Source: Cladocopium goreaui (Eukaryota > Sar > Dinophyceae > Suessiales > Symbiodiniaceae). From it: a DNA stretch of 64,000 nt. Position numbers and translations under genes: made by a program. The notes below the pieces were generated by a model. It was not told the DNA's origin. It saw only the letters and a program-made list of their open reading frames with translations, and ran no database searches. This document shows positions 10,905 through 21,852 of the stretch, in pieces (within the stretch, counting starts at the first letter, position 1; each line of letters opens with the position of its first letter). The stretch spans positions 50,001 through 114,000 of the forward strand of contig CAMXCT020000883.1 of the NCBI GenBank assembly GCA_947184155.2. The letters run 5' to 3'.

Positions 10905-11460
10905 CTCCGACACACACACACATATTAGCAATATGCAATATTGTTTGGCAAGTGATTTCACGCACATATATATATATATACTACACACGTATACACGCAT
11001 ATAATATGTGTATATACATATATATATATATATTTGTATACATACACACACACACATATATATATATATATACACGTATATATTTGCACATTATATATAT
11101 ATATACACATAAGTGTATATATATATATGTTTCTATTTATATGTGTGCATACATTTACATATATATATATATGCATATATATATACATATATATATATAT
11201 ACATAAATACATATGTATATATATACACATATAGATACATATGTATATATATATATGTATAGTATATATACATATATTTATACATATATATATATATACA
11301 TATATATATATGCATATATATATATATATGTATGTACATATTTGTATGTACATATTTGTATGTACATATATGTATGCATGTATTTATATATATGCATGCA
11401 TGCATGTATGTATACATACATATACATACATACACATATATATATATTTCTGTGTGTGCA
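10905..11460. repeat. TATA/CATA microsatellite block
   Basis: Mixed (AC)n, (TATA)n and (TACATA)n tracts. Y/I-rich open frames on both strands are artefacts. Confidence 0.95.
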
Positions 11461-11622
11461 CACTTTCAAACATGTTTACACAAAATCAATTCTACCAACC
11501 AGGGTGCAGTAAAAAAACAACATCGTAACATGGCTCCTATTCCATCCAATTGGCGGCAACAAAAACCCGGTTTCCTCTGGATTTTCTCTTAAGAAAAGCC
11601 CCAAAAAAGCCATGCGTCTTAG

Positions 11623-12672
11623 GCGCCCGTCCCTGATGTGGTGGCCGAGACTTCACCCAAGGACACTCTGGTAGGGCACAAAGTCTGAAAGGGGCTCCAA
11701 GATGATTGGTAGAATTTGGATGAATTTGGTTGTGAAGAAACATGAAACACCAGGAATCTGGTGCTTTTCTGGTGCTTTTCGTGGCTGAGGCCGGCCTTAG
11801 CGAGGTTGAGGGAGCGTACCGAGCCTCAGGGCGCGCTGCAGGTTTGGCTCTGAAGTATCCCAGCGGCACGCAGCGATCGAGTCAGGGGCAGGATGGATAG
11901 ATGGATGGACGGATTCAAAAATTCAAACGGACTTTCTGACGTTTTTTTCCATGGAAAGATCCACCCATTTTTAATAGGTAAACCATGGTAAACCATGGTA
12001 AAGCATCTATTTCTATGGGCCATCGAAAAACCATGGCGTCAAGGGAGTTTTTTTTTTCAGGACTTTCTATGTCCCTTAGAGCGCCAAAAGAAATTCGATC
12101 TTTTGGCGGCCAAGGTATGGCGATGTCCTTGGCGAAGAACTTGCAGGCGAAATTCGAAATGGATCCCATGGATCCGACACAGAATCACTACAGTCAGCTT
12201 CAACCTGTAGTTTTTTTTTCGCAAGGTTTTTCCACGGTTCAATGAAAATTGGCTCAAAATCAGCTGCCAAATTTTTCATAAGCCCCAAGTTTCTCATAAT
12301 ACGCACCAAATAACTATGGTTAAGTACTGGATTGACTCATTTTGGAGCCCCTAACATTTTAAGCTATGGCTCAAGAAGCTAAAAACACAGTGAAGTAATT
12401 TATACATATATATAACACAACATTTAGCCCCTTGGCAATCTAACCTATAGCTACGGAGAATCACCATATTTTTAGTAGTAGATCATGGTAAATATTATCG
12501 ACATTGGCCATTTGACCCATGGGACGTGTCGTGAAGTGACGGGATGGGTAGCCCTGCGGTGCGAGGCTTCTTCATGTATCAAGTTGCTCGCGATGACACG
12601 GTGAGCTTGGAGGAGCTACAGCGGCAGATTGCAGAGTCTGAGGGGAGTTGGGAAGCCAAGCCGGGGAATTGA
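11623..12672 (+). CDS. Unrecognised gene, three linked exons plus likely terminal exon
   Basis: Exons 11623-11670 (APVPDVVAETSPKDTL, ended by GTAGGG), 11754-11880 (ESGAFLVLFVAEAGLSEVEG…LALKYPSGTQRS, ended by GTCAGG) and 12061-12206 (LSMSLRAPKEIRSFGGQG…KNLQAKFEMDPMDPTQNHYS, ended by GTAGTT) join with matching phases (0, 1, 0). The introns are only 83 and 180 nt. A terminal exon at about 12552-12672 (GFFMYQVARDDTVSLEEL, QRQIAESEGSWEAKPGN, TGA) is likely but its phase does not join directly, so one exon between them is probably missing. No domain recognised. The N-terminus is missing; microsatellite DNA precedes it. Confidence 0.55.
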
Positions 12673-13011
12673 TGGGAATTAGAAGAGGTTTAAGCATTAA
12701 ACGGGGTGATAAAAAATGGGATGTTACCGGGATTTGTATTGTACAAAGGTTTAATTGCTGCATGGGAGGTTCAACTATGATATGATTATGTGCATATATA
12801 ATTTATTGATCGACTTTTTACAAACCAATTATATCCAAGTCTGAGTGTCCCCAAGTTACGGCAATTTGAAAGGGAACATGATGAGTGGATCTAGAATGAT
12901 TTAGAGGCACCTCCCTATTCTCAGACAAAGCCATATGCATATGAGATATGACTCTATAATAAGGGGAAACATGATCATACATCATCTATATAAAAACATG
13001 TGTCCTTGGGG
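12673..13011. other. Non-coding stretch
   Basis: AT-rich, no exon or repeat supported. A possible terminal exon follows at about 13012-13123 (LEALGSAEGRFWEDEGFQGW, KFTDFRGS, TGA), but no acceptor was found for it. Confidence 0.4.
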
Positions 13012-13235
13012 AAGTCATATTTTACTGGGAACACCTTGAAGCCTTGGGCTCTGCGGAGGGCAGGTTTTGGGAAGATGAAGGCTTTCAAGGATGGAAATTT
13101 ACAGACTTTCGGGGATCATGATGAACAAGAAACTGGATTTGGAACCAGCAAGAGATTGGGTAGATAAGTAGACATGCTATACATATCTATACATACTATT
13201 CATATAGCAAAGTTTCATATACAAACATTGATTTA

Positions 13236-13366
13236 TCAGACACCCCGAGAGACGAGTAGCACATCCACATTGGTGATCCGACGCAGGTGATGACATTCGC
13301 GCGTCTCGTAAACTCCTGTCGCGGCCTCGAAGAACTCCAGTGTCCAGCCCAGCCATAGGTTACCCA
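13236..13366 (-). CDS. Probable minus-strand terminal exon
   Basis: Read on the minus strand, a frame ending at 13236-13238 gives LGNLWLGWTLEFFEAATGVY, ETRECHHLRRITNVDVLLVS, RGV, stop. Forward frames in the same bases are closed or less protein-like. The acceptor is not clear, since the frame is closed by a TGA about 25 nt further upstream. It would place a gene end convergent or overlapping with the plus-strand cupin gene. Family not recognised. Confidence 0.4.
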
Positions 13367-13575
13367 AGTCCGAAAGATCCGAAAGATCCAATCATATGTG
13401 TAGCGGTTTATAGACACTTCGCGATTTTCGTAGCGCTCTTTTTTCATCTTTTGAGTCGGGTAAAGTAAACTTACCCGACTCATCGGTAGCCTTTTTGCAT
13501 GTTCCCCACTAGCCCTTGGAAAACCACCATGGCTCAAGCTGGTGCCCTTGGGGTTCGCTGAAAATCGGCGCGGGG

Positions 13576-14788
13576 ATGAGAGTGGCATTTTCGACGTGGA
13601 GCTTCCTCCTTCTTCGTCTGCTAGATCGGACCGGGACCGCCATTCCCAGTGAAGATTTGGGAGAACCCAAGCCATGTGCTCCAGGGCAGGATTGCGAAAT
13701 TGATGGCTTTGTGGGCTCAAGAGTGATCTTTGAAGATGAGATGGTGCGGGTTTGGAACTTTACATTGCCGCCAGGTGGGATGACCTCCCTGCATCGCCAT
13801 GACCTGGCAACTTGGCGAAAAAAACATGGGATGCGTTTCTTTCATTTCCGGGTCTCGATGGGTCACAAAAAATCAGCTGGATTTCAAACTGCCACTAGTC
13901 CACAGCTGCCTCCAATGATTTTGCGAGATTTTAAGCGAGATTTTGCTGGTAATTTCATCTGGCGAACATCCAGCTGTTGGTTGACGTCTCATGGCTTCAC
14001 AATGCTTCACATGGGTATGGGTCAACGTGCCGTGCTCTGGTCTTGTGACCAATCGTGTGGGCCTTGTGATCCATACCGTACCCCATAGATATGGGCAAAG
14101 TTGGCAGTGTGCCAGAACCTTCAGACCACACCCATGAAAAACCGTATCTGCATGAGCCACCGACAAATGAACGTTTCATGACTCATGATCAGCATTGTTG
14201 TTATTGTCATCAGTCATTATTGTTCTTGTTGTTATTGTTAGTATTGTCATCACTACTATCATCGTGATTACTATTGCGGCTAGCTAATGATCCAAACTAG
14301 AAGATTGACATCCATTCGTCAGACAAATTACAACTACACGGAAAAACAGTCCCAGTATGCGCATGAGCTGTTGCTACTACTTGCTACTAATTGCCCTGGG
14401 TACATTTAACCCAGCTATGGCAGCTATGGAACATCACCCTTTTCAACAGGTAAATCATCTATAAAGGGGCCATGTTCCATAGCTAATCTTCAACTACCAG
14501 AGGCTAGTTTGGTCTCCAGTTCGGCATCAAAATTCACCATCACCTGAGGACTATCACTTCACTGCAATCACTCCGACACAGCTCGAAGTCTATGACCAGC
14601 ATGGCAAAAGGCTCTTCGACTTTCGCGCGGAGGGCACCATGGGCTTCAAAGTGAAGGGAGAATTTCTAGAGCCAACGGTGGGAACATTGCCTCCAACTCC
14701 GCGGACGCATTCTGCACTGAACATCGGTTCCAATGACTATTATGAAATCTTGACGGAGCAGAAGACTCCACAGAAATCTGAGCTTTGA
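13576..14788 (+). CDS. Secreted cupin-domain protein, two exons
   Basis: A complete gene by frame. Exon 1 is 13576-13806, starting at the ATG that gives a signal-peptide-like N-terminus (MRVAFSTWSFLLLRLL), then VWNFTLPPGGMTSLHRHD with the cupin metal-binding G-x(n)-H-x-H pattern (LHRHD). Exon 2 is 14549-14788, DYHFTAITPTQLEVYD…KRLFDFRAEGTMGFKV…PRTHSALNIGSNDYYEIL, stop at 14786-14788. Both exons are exact multiples of three (77 and 79 codons) and join in phase 0 through a GC donor (CTG|GCAACT) and acceptor CTGAG. A small secreted metal-binding beta-barrel of about 156 residues is inferred; the substrate is unknown. The 742-bp intron carries a decayed hairpin MITE. Confidence 0.7.
14395..14513. 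mobile_element. Decayed hairpin MITE inside cupin intron
   Basis: Remnants of both arms: TTTAACCCAGCTATGG with TGGAACATCACC on the left, and GGCCATGTTCCATAGCTAA with ACTACCAGAGG on the right. Termini are diverged. Confidence 0.55.
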
Positions 14789-15364
14789 TGATTTTGATGC
14801 CAGGTGCCACAGATGACACAGATGTCAGATTTCACATTGGCGATGTATTAAGTCGATGTTGACATCATCATGTAGCATAAAAAAAGAACCACAGGATACA
14901 CTGCGCCAAAATTCTTGCACGCAGGTGCACAGAGGTGGGTGGGGCCAACAGTTGAATTTCTCATTGCGCGTTTTCCAAAGCTTCAGCGTTGGGTCATCTT
15001 GAGTCGTCGTTCCCGCATAGCTGTATAAATCTCAAGGATCCTGAGAATGGACGATAAAGAAAGAACAAACATGGCAAAGAAAGGGTCAAAAGGCAGCAGT
15101 AGCAGGCTCCTGGAAAGCCAGGGCAATTGGGATGTTCCAATTGACTGATTATTGTGGCCCATTTGTGGCTCATCCACCACTGAAATTTTATTGCCTAATT
15201 CCGGCAAAGCGGTTGAATTTCTGTCAATTCAGTTCTTGTTGACGATGGAATCCGCATTTCTGGTTGATGAACATGATGAAATCCCTATCTCGAGTGGCTC
15301 ACCAGGATCTTCCCAACAGATTTTCGTCATGGCTTAGGCCCCTTAAGGGACCCGACTCGGGACT

Positions 15365-15492
15365 CGGGACTCGGGGCTATGTTTTGGTCGCCGCTTTGGG
15401 TCACCCTGCTGCTTCGAGTTTGTCGCACTTCTGGGCACTGGAGAGAGGCTTGGAGACAAGGCGAGGCCGCCACCGTGCTGATGGCGCAATGA
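15365..15492 (+). CDS. Possible terminal exon
   Basis: The frame reads AMFWSPLWVTLLLRVCRT, SGHWREAWRQGEAATVLMAQ and stops near 15490. No clear acceptor, and another forward frame is also open. A further coding-like stretch (ESAFLVDEHDEIPISSG) precedes it at about 15200-15335. Confidence 0.25.
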
Positions 15493-15813
15493 TCAAAACA
15501 TGGGTTGTTTCTAAATCCATTTTCATAGGTCATAAATGGTCATACGGTCATGGGGATCTGCCCATTGTGAGATCTTGTAAGATTTTCATGTTTTGTTCAG
15601 GATTCCCCAGCCCCAATTTCTGCTTGGCCAAATAGTAAACACTAATAATCACTAATATGTCAATTGTGCTTTTCACAATTCTTGGTTTCAAGTTCGAAAT
15701 CATGACATTGGTTGCACATTGGTTGCAAGGGTGGTGTCATGGGGATTCCACCCCCAGTTTGGTCAACTGAAGACTACACAACTTGGGGGGGAACCATGGT
15801 TCCATCGCTTCAG

Positions 15814-15854
15814 GCAAGCATTTGCCCGTGGATCCGGCGCATTTTGGCGTCATG
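15814..15854 (+). CDS. Probable small internal exon
   Basis: CTTCAG|GC then KHLPVDPAHFGVM and donor ATG|GTGAGG. Both splice sites are good; 41 nt. Likely part of the same gene as the terminal exon at 16372-16495, with a missing exon between because their phases do not match. Confidence 0.4.
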
Positions 15855-16371
15855 GTGAGGTCGTCAATGGTCGTCATATGTCGGTCGTCATGAATGTCGT
15901 CGTCGTACAGTAGTTAATGTGGTGTACCTTGAGATAGTTGGCACTCGAATTATGGTTTTGAATCCTGTTGTATCAAGATTTGTCAGAGTTCAAGTGCAAG
16001 CCACTCCCTGTCTGAAAATAGGCTACAAAAATGATCAACTTCTGCATGCTCTGAAAATTTCTAGCTGTAGGGCAAACCGTTGGAAGCGCCGGAAAAAGCC
16101 AATGGATAAGCCAATGGATAATGGATCAGTTTCATTCATTGAATACCCATGAAATGACGATTTTTGGGGGATAGGGGGTATGCATTTTCCGACGCACCCA
16201 TATATAGCTACCTGGATTCAAAAATCCCACAAGAATAGCGGTGGGACCCACAGATGTCCAAAAATCTTTCGCCAAAGTCGATCAACGTCTCTTCATGTCT
16301 ATTCCATTTGTTTTTTTTTATATATGTTTTTATATGTTTTGGAGCAGCTGGTGATGGTGATGGGTCTTTAG

Positions 16372-16495
16372 CATGGTCAAAACTTATGCCATGCCAACTG
16401 GGATGATGGCCGCTTGGCCCGAGGAACCTGCATCCGTCCAAGAAAATGGCGCACCGAAACAGCCGTACGGCTGGAGGCCGAGCCGCCTCAGATGA
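16372..16495 (+). CDS. Probable terminal exon, unrecognised gene
   Basis: Acceptor TCTTTAG ends at 16371. The frame reads MVKTYAMPTGMMAAWPEEP, ASVQENGAPKQPYGWRPSRL, R and stops at 16493-16495. Proline-rich, probably a disordered C-terminal tail. Family not recognised. Confidence 0.45.
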
Positions 16496-16796
16496 CAATG
16501 TCAGCAGCGCAGCAGCTGGAATCCACGAAAATCCCGATATAGCCTATATCTAATCTATCTACAAAATGGAGGCTTTAATGATGTTTAACATCCAATGGGA
16601 TATATGGGATTGAATGATGGTTTAATGATGTTTAACATCTATCTAACCTATCTAATTTAATGAATGTTTAATGCAAAATCATGGGAACATAACATCCATT
16701 AACATCCACTATAAATGGAGTTCAATAGCTGGGAAATGCTGGGAAGATCGAATCAGACAATTTGGGGAGTTTTCCAGCCATGGAGCTGATGACCAG

Positions 16797-17668
16797 GCGG
16801 TACCATAGGGCTACCTCTAGAGATGGGCTGGGATGCCTCCAGACTCTTTGCGGATGAAGTCAACATTGTCAGCGGCTCAGCCAAGCTTGTTTTCCTGGAT
16901 GTTCATCCCAGCAGATTTATGGAACATTCTACCCTCTGGTAATTTAACATAGCTATTGAAAATGGCCATTTATAGTGGATTTTCCCATTAATAGCATGGT
17001 GATTTTCCATAGTTATGTTAAATTACCAGAGGGTAGGTGCTGATCCATGCCCATATTCTTGGAATATCTTGGAGCAATTGGTTCAACCACCAGGTTTTGC
17101 TGTTTTTTTTCCGCCAGGACTATCAGCACTATTCCACGGGGAAGTTCTGCAACAACGGTGGCAAAGTCCCGTTCTTGGTCGAAGGCAGAGATTTTTCACC
17201 AGCGTGGCTCGATATGGCGCCCACACCCAGGAACTGGATGGCCAGTGCGATGGCGCCACTTCGAGGGTTTTTTGAATGGTTGATGATTGTGTTTTTGATG
17301 GTCACATCAAGGCCAAAGGTGATGGATTTTGCATGGGATCTTGGATGTGGGAAAAAATATTCACCGGACACCCCTTGATTTCCGCGTCGCGAAGTTCCAA
17401 CGAAGCCAATGACTTTGACCAAAACGGACCGGAAACCCCCAAAGAGATCCAAAGAGATATCTCTGAACATCTCGGGACTCTCACAATCTGCGGAGGCCTT
17501 TTTGACCCGGAGGAGTGCATTCTGCGCTGCACCAAAGCACAGAATTGCGCCTTTGCCACGATGTATCGCAATGGCTGGTGCCAACTGGGAAGCAAATGTG
17601 TGGAAGAAGCGGAGGCGGGTGATAGCTCCGCCATGACCTACGCCAAGGTGTGGGATGTTATGGACTGA
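16797..17668 (+). CDS. PAN/apple-like cysteine-rich protein, partial
   Basis: Three exon candidates: 16797 to about 16929 (GTIGLPLEMGWDASRLFADE, VNIVSGSAKLVFLDVHPS), 17118 to about 17265 (acceptor CCGCCAG; DYQHYSTGKFCNNGGKVPFL, VEGRDFSPAWLDMAP), and about 17402-17668 (EIQRDISEHLGTLTICGGLF, DPEECILRCTKAQNCAFATM, YRNGWCQLGSKC…AMTYAKVWDVMD, stop). The last shows the spacing of PAN/apple modules (C-x3-C-x5-C…C-x5-C with aromatic YAKV at the end), a fold that binds protein or carbohydrate and is usually extracellular (family knowledge). Exact junctions are unresolved: the frame changes between the second and third exons, so an intron is required around 17270-17400. Confidence 0.5.
16930..17035. 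mobile_element. Hairpin MITE copy in the PAN-like gene
   Basis: 106 bp, perfect termini TACCCTCTGGTAATTTAACA and TGTTAAATTACCAGAGGGTA. The arms are nearly fully complementary (GCTATTGAAAATGGCC…GATTTTCCATAGTTATG). Flanked by TA on both sides. Lies between the first and second exon candidates of the PAN-like gene. Confidence 0.9.
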
Positions 17669-18068
17669 AGCTGGTCGCATGTGATGGAAATTTGGGTGGA
17701 TGGATTCTTACCGAATTTTCATGAATTTTCGACTACAATTGGGATGAGAATCTCAATTGACTCAATTTGACTCATACATTTTGGATGGCTTGCAGCTAGC
17801 CACGAATGAAATCGCCACGCAAGAATCGGAGATTTTTGAGATGAGACCGGGGGTTCCTTGGAGGTAAACAGACCGCAGAAATGATGGACCCAAACAGGGC
17901 AGTGAACGGAGGATAGGTTTCCTCCTAAAACAGTTTGTCACAACTAGTCAGATAGTCATGATTAGTTATGTTTGATCATGTTTGGGGTTCCATTTTTGAT
18001 TTGGGTATCATTGTGTGCCTAAGGTCATTTTTCTGTCAAGGCTTCGTTTCCATCCTCCCTGCCCGTAG

Positions 18069-18130
18069 GTGCATGTGAAGTCACTTTGTCGAGATGGGCA
18101 GTGTCGGGCGCTGAGGAATCATAATCATAG
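18069..18130 (+). CDS. Possible small exon
   Basis: CCCGTAG|VHVKSLCRDGQCRALRNHNH|GTCAGT: an acceptor, an open frame and a donor in the right order. A second coding-like, cysteine-rich stretch (CEAKVPWKDESAKRAGECC, AMLCAS) follows at about 18310-18405. They may be parts of a second PAN-like module, but this is weak. Confidence 0.25.
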
Positions 18131-18822
18131 GTCAGTTTTTCTTTGTTCCAAAACGATCGACCAAAACATGGTCATTTGGAGAATATGGAAAAAAATGGGT
18201 ATATTCTCCCACATCTCCAAACAATATGGTCTCCCAAATTTAGGAACATATCCCAATTCTGATGTCCCGAACCATGGGAATATCACTTTGGGATACCTCG
18301 AACATCCTCTTGTGAAGCGAAGGTCCCTTGGAAAGATGAGTCTGCGAAGCGCGCGGGGGAATGTTGTGCGATGTTGTGCGCAAGCCGCACATCGTGAAAA
18401 TGCGGTGCGGTGAAAAAGTGGCGTGCAGTCATCATGATGAATGGAACACAACGCAATGCAATGAGAATACCAAACCCATTAACAGCGTCACGATAGGACA
18501 TAGCTGTTGCAGCCCAACATGACAGAACTATGTAAGGTGTGATACTTTCAAGATTGCAAGTGGGAGAGAACGCAGCATTTTTTCCCCACAGTGTTTTGCA
18601 AACAACATCAGCATTTAAGTGGCTATATATTATTATTTTGAACTATGTCACTATGTCTCAATTCATCTCAATTCTAACTGGCCAAATTTCTGAAGACAAA
18701 AGCCCACGTGATTTTTTTGGGGTGTTCCATGGGTTTCCTAAGTTTTGGGGGTACCCCAATATGGATGGTTTATCATAGAAATTCCTATGGAATCCTATGG
18801 ACATTCCTTGGCTTTTACCGAG

Positions 18823-18934
18823 GGAATGCCACGTCTCCGAGTCGGGCATCAAAGGGCTGAAGCTCACACGAACCATCACCGGCACAGCCACGGAGGTGCC
18901 AACCGCAGCGCGTTTTGGATACTGGGCCAGCAGG
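18823..18934 (+). CDS. Probable internal exon, unrecognised gene
   Basis: After TTACCGAG the frame reads ECHVSESGIKGLKLTRTITG, TATEVPTAARFGYWASR and ends at donor AGG|GTTGAT in phase 0. Clearly protein-like compared with its surroundings. Family not recognised. A hairpin MITE starts 83 bp downstream, in what would be the next intron. Confidence 0.45.
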
Positions 18935-19016
18935 GTTGATGAATGGATTGGTTTTTCAAGATGTTCAAGGAAACTCCTGGGAAAATCCAAAAATCTTGAC
19001 CGGAAACCATGGTTTG

Positions 19017-19125
19017 TACCCTCTGGTTATTTAACATAGCCATGGGAAATGGCCCATTTATAGATGGCTTACCTATAAAAAATGGTGATTTTCCATGGCA
19101 AACTGTTAGTCATAACCAGATGGTA
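19017..19125. mobile_element. Hairpin MITE copy, GGTTATTTAAC sub-type
   Basis: Starts TACCCTCTGGTTATTTAACA and ends CATAACCAGATGGTA, TA on both sides. Arms: CCATGGGAAATGGCCC and GATTTTCCATGG. Confidence 0.85.
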
Positions 19126-19395
19126 CATGTTTTTACCATCGGTTTGTGGGGATTCCTATGGTGCATTTTCCCAGCAATCCAATGAGTTGAGGATTGGTAA
19201 CACCCAATTTACGAATGGGGAGTCCCAACATAGTAGTGCTTCCCCTTGTGAATGACACCCAATTCGTAAACGAAGGGTTTATGAATCTGGGGGTCACAAA
19301 AATTCACCCAGAGTGAGTCAGAATCAGCATTGAAGCAGCATAATCAGGCAAAGCGTCAGTATCAATGGAGTGATCCGAGGATGGGTCCCATTCAG

Positions 19396-19580
19396 AAATC
19401 TCAGAACACCTCTGCCCCGGATTCCTTCCTTCAGCTGCGTGGTTCAAGCGCCCTGTGGTTCATGCGGGCGGCCCCAGCCTTGAAGCTTTTCCGGCTCACG
19501 AGCCTTCGTTGTGACATGCACTTTGGCAGCAAAGAGTCGAGGGCCCTGAAGGGCCTGGAGTTGTTCTTTTGGGGCTATAG
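19396..19580 (+). CDS. Probable internal exon, unrecognised gene
   Basis: Acceptor CCATTCAG, then KSQNTSAPDSFLQLRGSSAL, WFMRAAPALKLFRLTSLRCD, MHFGSKESRALKGLELFFWG, YR and donor ATAG|GTGTGG. The middle part has regularly spaced basic residues in a hydrophobic helix, loosely reminiscent of an ion-channel voltage sensor, but this is not enough for a call. A 10-bp satellite begins about 20 bp downstream. Confidence 0.45.
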
Positions 19581-19602
19581 GTGTGGTCATCATGCACATA
19601 CT

Positions 19603-21375
19603 GATACATACTAATACATACTAATACAATCTAATACAATCTAATACAATCTAATACATACTAATACATACTAATACATACTAATACAATCTAATACATA
19701 CTAATACATACTAATACAATCTAATACATACTAATACATACTAATACATACTAATACAATCTAATACATACTAATACATACTAATACATACTAATACAAT
19801 CTAATACAATCTAATACAATCTAATACACACTAATACATACTAATACATACTAATACAATCTAATACATACTAATACATACTAATACATACTAATACAAT
19901 CTAATACAATCTAATACAATCTAATACATACTAATACATACTAATACATACTAATACAATCTAATACATACTAATACATACTAATACATACTAATACAAT
20001 CTAATACAATCTAATACATACTAATACATACTAATACATACTAATACTAATACATACTAATACATACTAATACATACTAATACATACTAATACATACTAA
20101 TACTAATACTAATACATACTAATACATACTAATACATACTAATACATACTAATACATACTAATACTAATACTAATACATACTAATACATACTAATACATA
20201 CTAATACATACTAATACATACTAATACATACTAATACTAATACATATCTAATACAATACTAATACATACTAATACATACTAATACATACTAATACATACT
20301 AATACATCTAATACAATCTAATACATACAATACATAATACATACTAATACATACTAATACATACTAATACATACTAATACATACTAATACATACTAATAA
20401 TACATACATAATACATACTAATACATACTAATACATACTAATACATACTAATACATACTAATACATACTAATACATACTAATACATACTAATACAATCTA
20501 ATACATACTAATACATACTAATACATACTAATACAATCTGATACAATCTAATACAATCTAATACATACTAATACATACTAATACATACTAATACATACTA
20601 ATACATACTAATACATACTAATACATACTAATACATACTAATACATACTAATACATACTAATACATACTAATACAATCTAATACATACTAATACATACTA
20701 ATACATACTAATACATACTAATACATACTAATACATACTAATACAATCTAATACATACTAATACATACTAATACATACTAATACAATCATACTAATACTA
20801 ATACATACTAATACATACTAATACATACTAATACATACTAATACATACTAATACATACGAATACATACTAATACATACTACATACATACATAATACATAC
20901 GAATACATACTAATACATACTAATACACATACTAATACATACTAATACATACTAATACATACTAATACATACTAATACATACGAATACATACGAATACAT
21001 ACTAATACATACTAATACATACTAATACATACTAATACATACTAATACATACGAATACATACGAATACATACGAATACATACTAATACATACTAATACAT
21101 ACTAATACATACTAATACATACTAATACATACTAATACATACTAATACATACTAATACATACTAATACATACTAATACATACTAATACATACTAATACAT
21201 ACTAATACATACTAATACATACTAATACATACTAATACATACTAATACATACTAATACATACTAATACATACTAATACATACTAATACATACTAATACAT
21301 ACTAATACATACTAATACATACTAATACATACTAATACATACTAATACATACTAATACATACTAATACATACTAA
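19603..21375 (+). repeat. 10-bp satellite CTAATACATA, about 1.8 kb
   Basis: About 175 copies of CTAATACATA. In the left part (to about 20040) a variant CTAATACAAT alternates with it in blocks such as three-plus-three or three-plus-one. From about 20860 to 21080 a CGAATACATA variant appears. The right 300 bp is a nearly pure CTAATACATA run. Confidence 0.98.
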
Positions 21376-21527
21376 TTATTAATACATAGTATATGTGTAT
21401 ATCTATATATATATATATACATACGCATACTTACGCATAATAGACGTATGCATATACATATTCACATATGTATATATATATATATATCTATTATAATTAT
21501 TATATCAGTGATATTCAGTGTTTATAG

Positions 21528-21642
21528 TTCGAACTTCTCCATGCCACACCGCGGTGAGGTTGGACATGGACGATCCCCTTGGCCTTGGTTATGGGGACGA
21601 GATTGGGATTCGACGACGAGGAGGACCTCCCACGGATGGGGG
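21528..21642 (+). CDS. Possible exon upstream of the CobW gene
   Basis: After TTTATAG the frame reads RTSPCHTAVRLDMDDPLGLG, YGDEIGIRRRGGPPTDGGG. Good composition but no clear donor. Could encode the N-terminal region of the CobW-family protein that follows. Confidence 0.3.
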
Positions 21643-21852
21643 GGGTTCATCACCTATAACGGATTTATAACGGTTATAACGGTCATGTGTAGATGGGATA
21701 AACATGGATAAACATGGATGATAAACCACTTAGATACTTGTTGCCTAGTTGTTGAATCTTCGTATTACTTGCTTTTGACTTGCCATAGAGGCCACACTGC
21801 GTGGGGAATTTTTCACTCCAACTGGAAACGTCATGAAACGTCAGGACGGCAG

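Noticed and set aside
10874-11592. Tyr/Ile-rich open frames on both strands, also at 5926-6203, 26526-26726 and 59698-60009
   Set aside because: Translations of TATA/CATA repeats with no start, splice or composition support.
13196-13720. 174-residue minus-strand open frame over the cupin first exon
   Set aside because: Only the part at 13236-13366 is protein-like and in a different minus frame; the rest is the shadow of the plus-strand cupin exon.
16930-17035. This MITE copy as the exact intron of the PAN-like gene
   Set aside because: Joining at its internal GT and AG creates an in-frame stop (TGA then TAG), so the real intron must be larger or different.
19603-21375. CRISPR array
   Set aside because: Units are 10 bp and contiguous with no unique spacers; the genome is eukaryotic.
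21448-21500. Telomere-like repeat after the satellite
   Set aside because: Only TATA/CATA microsatellite; no TTTAGGG-type units.
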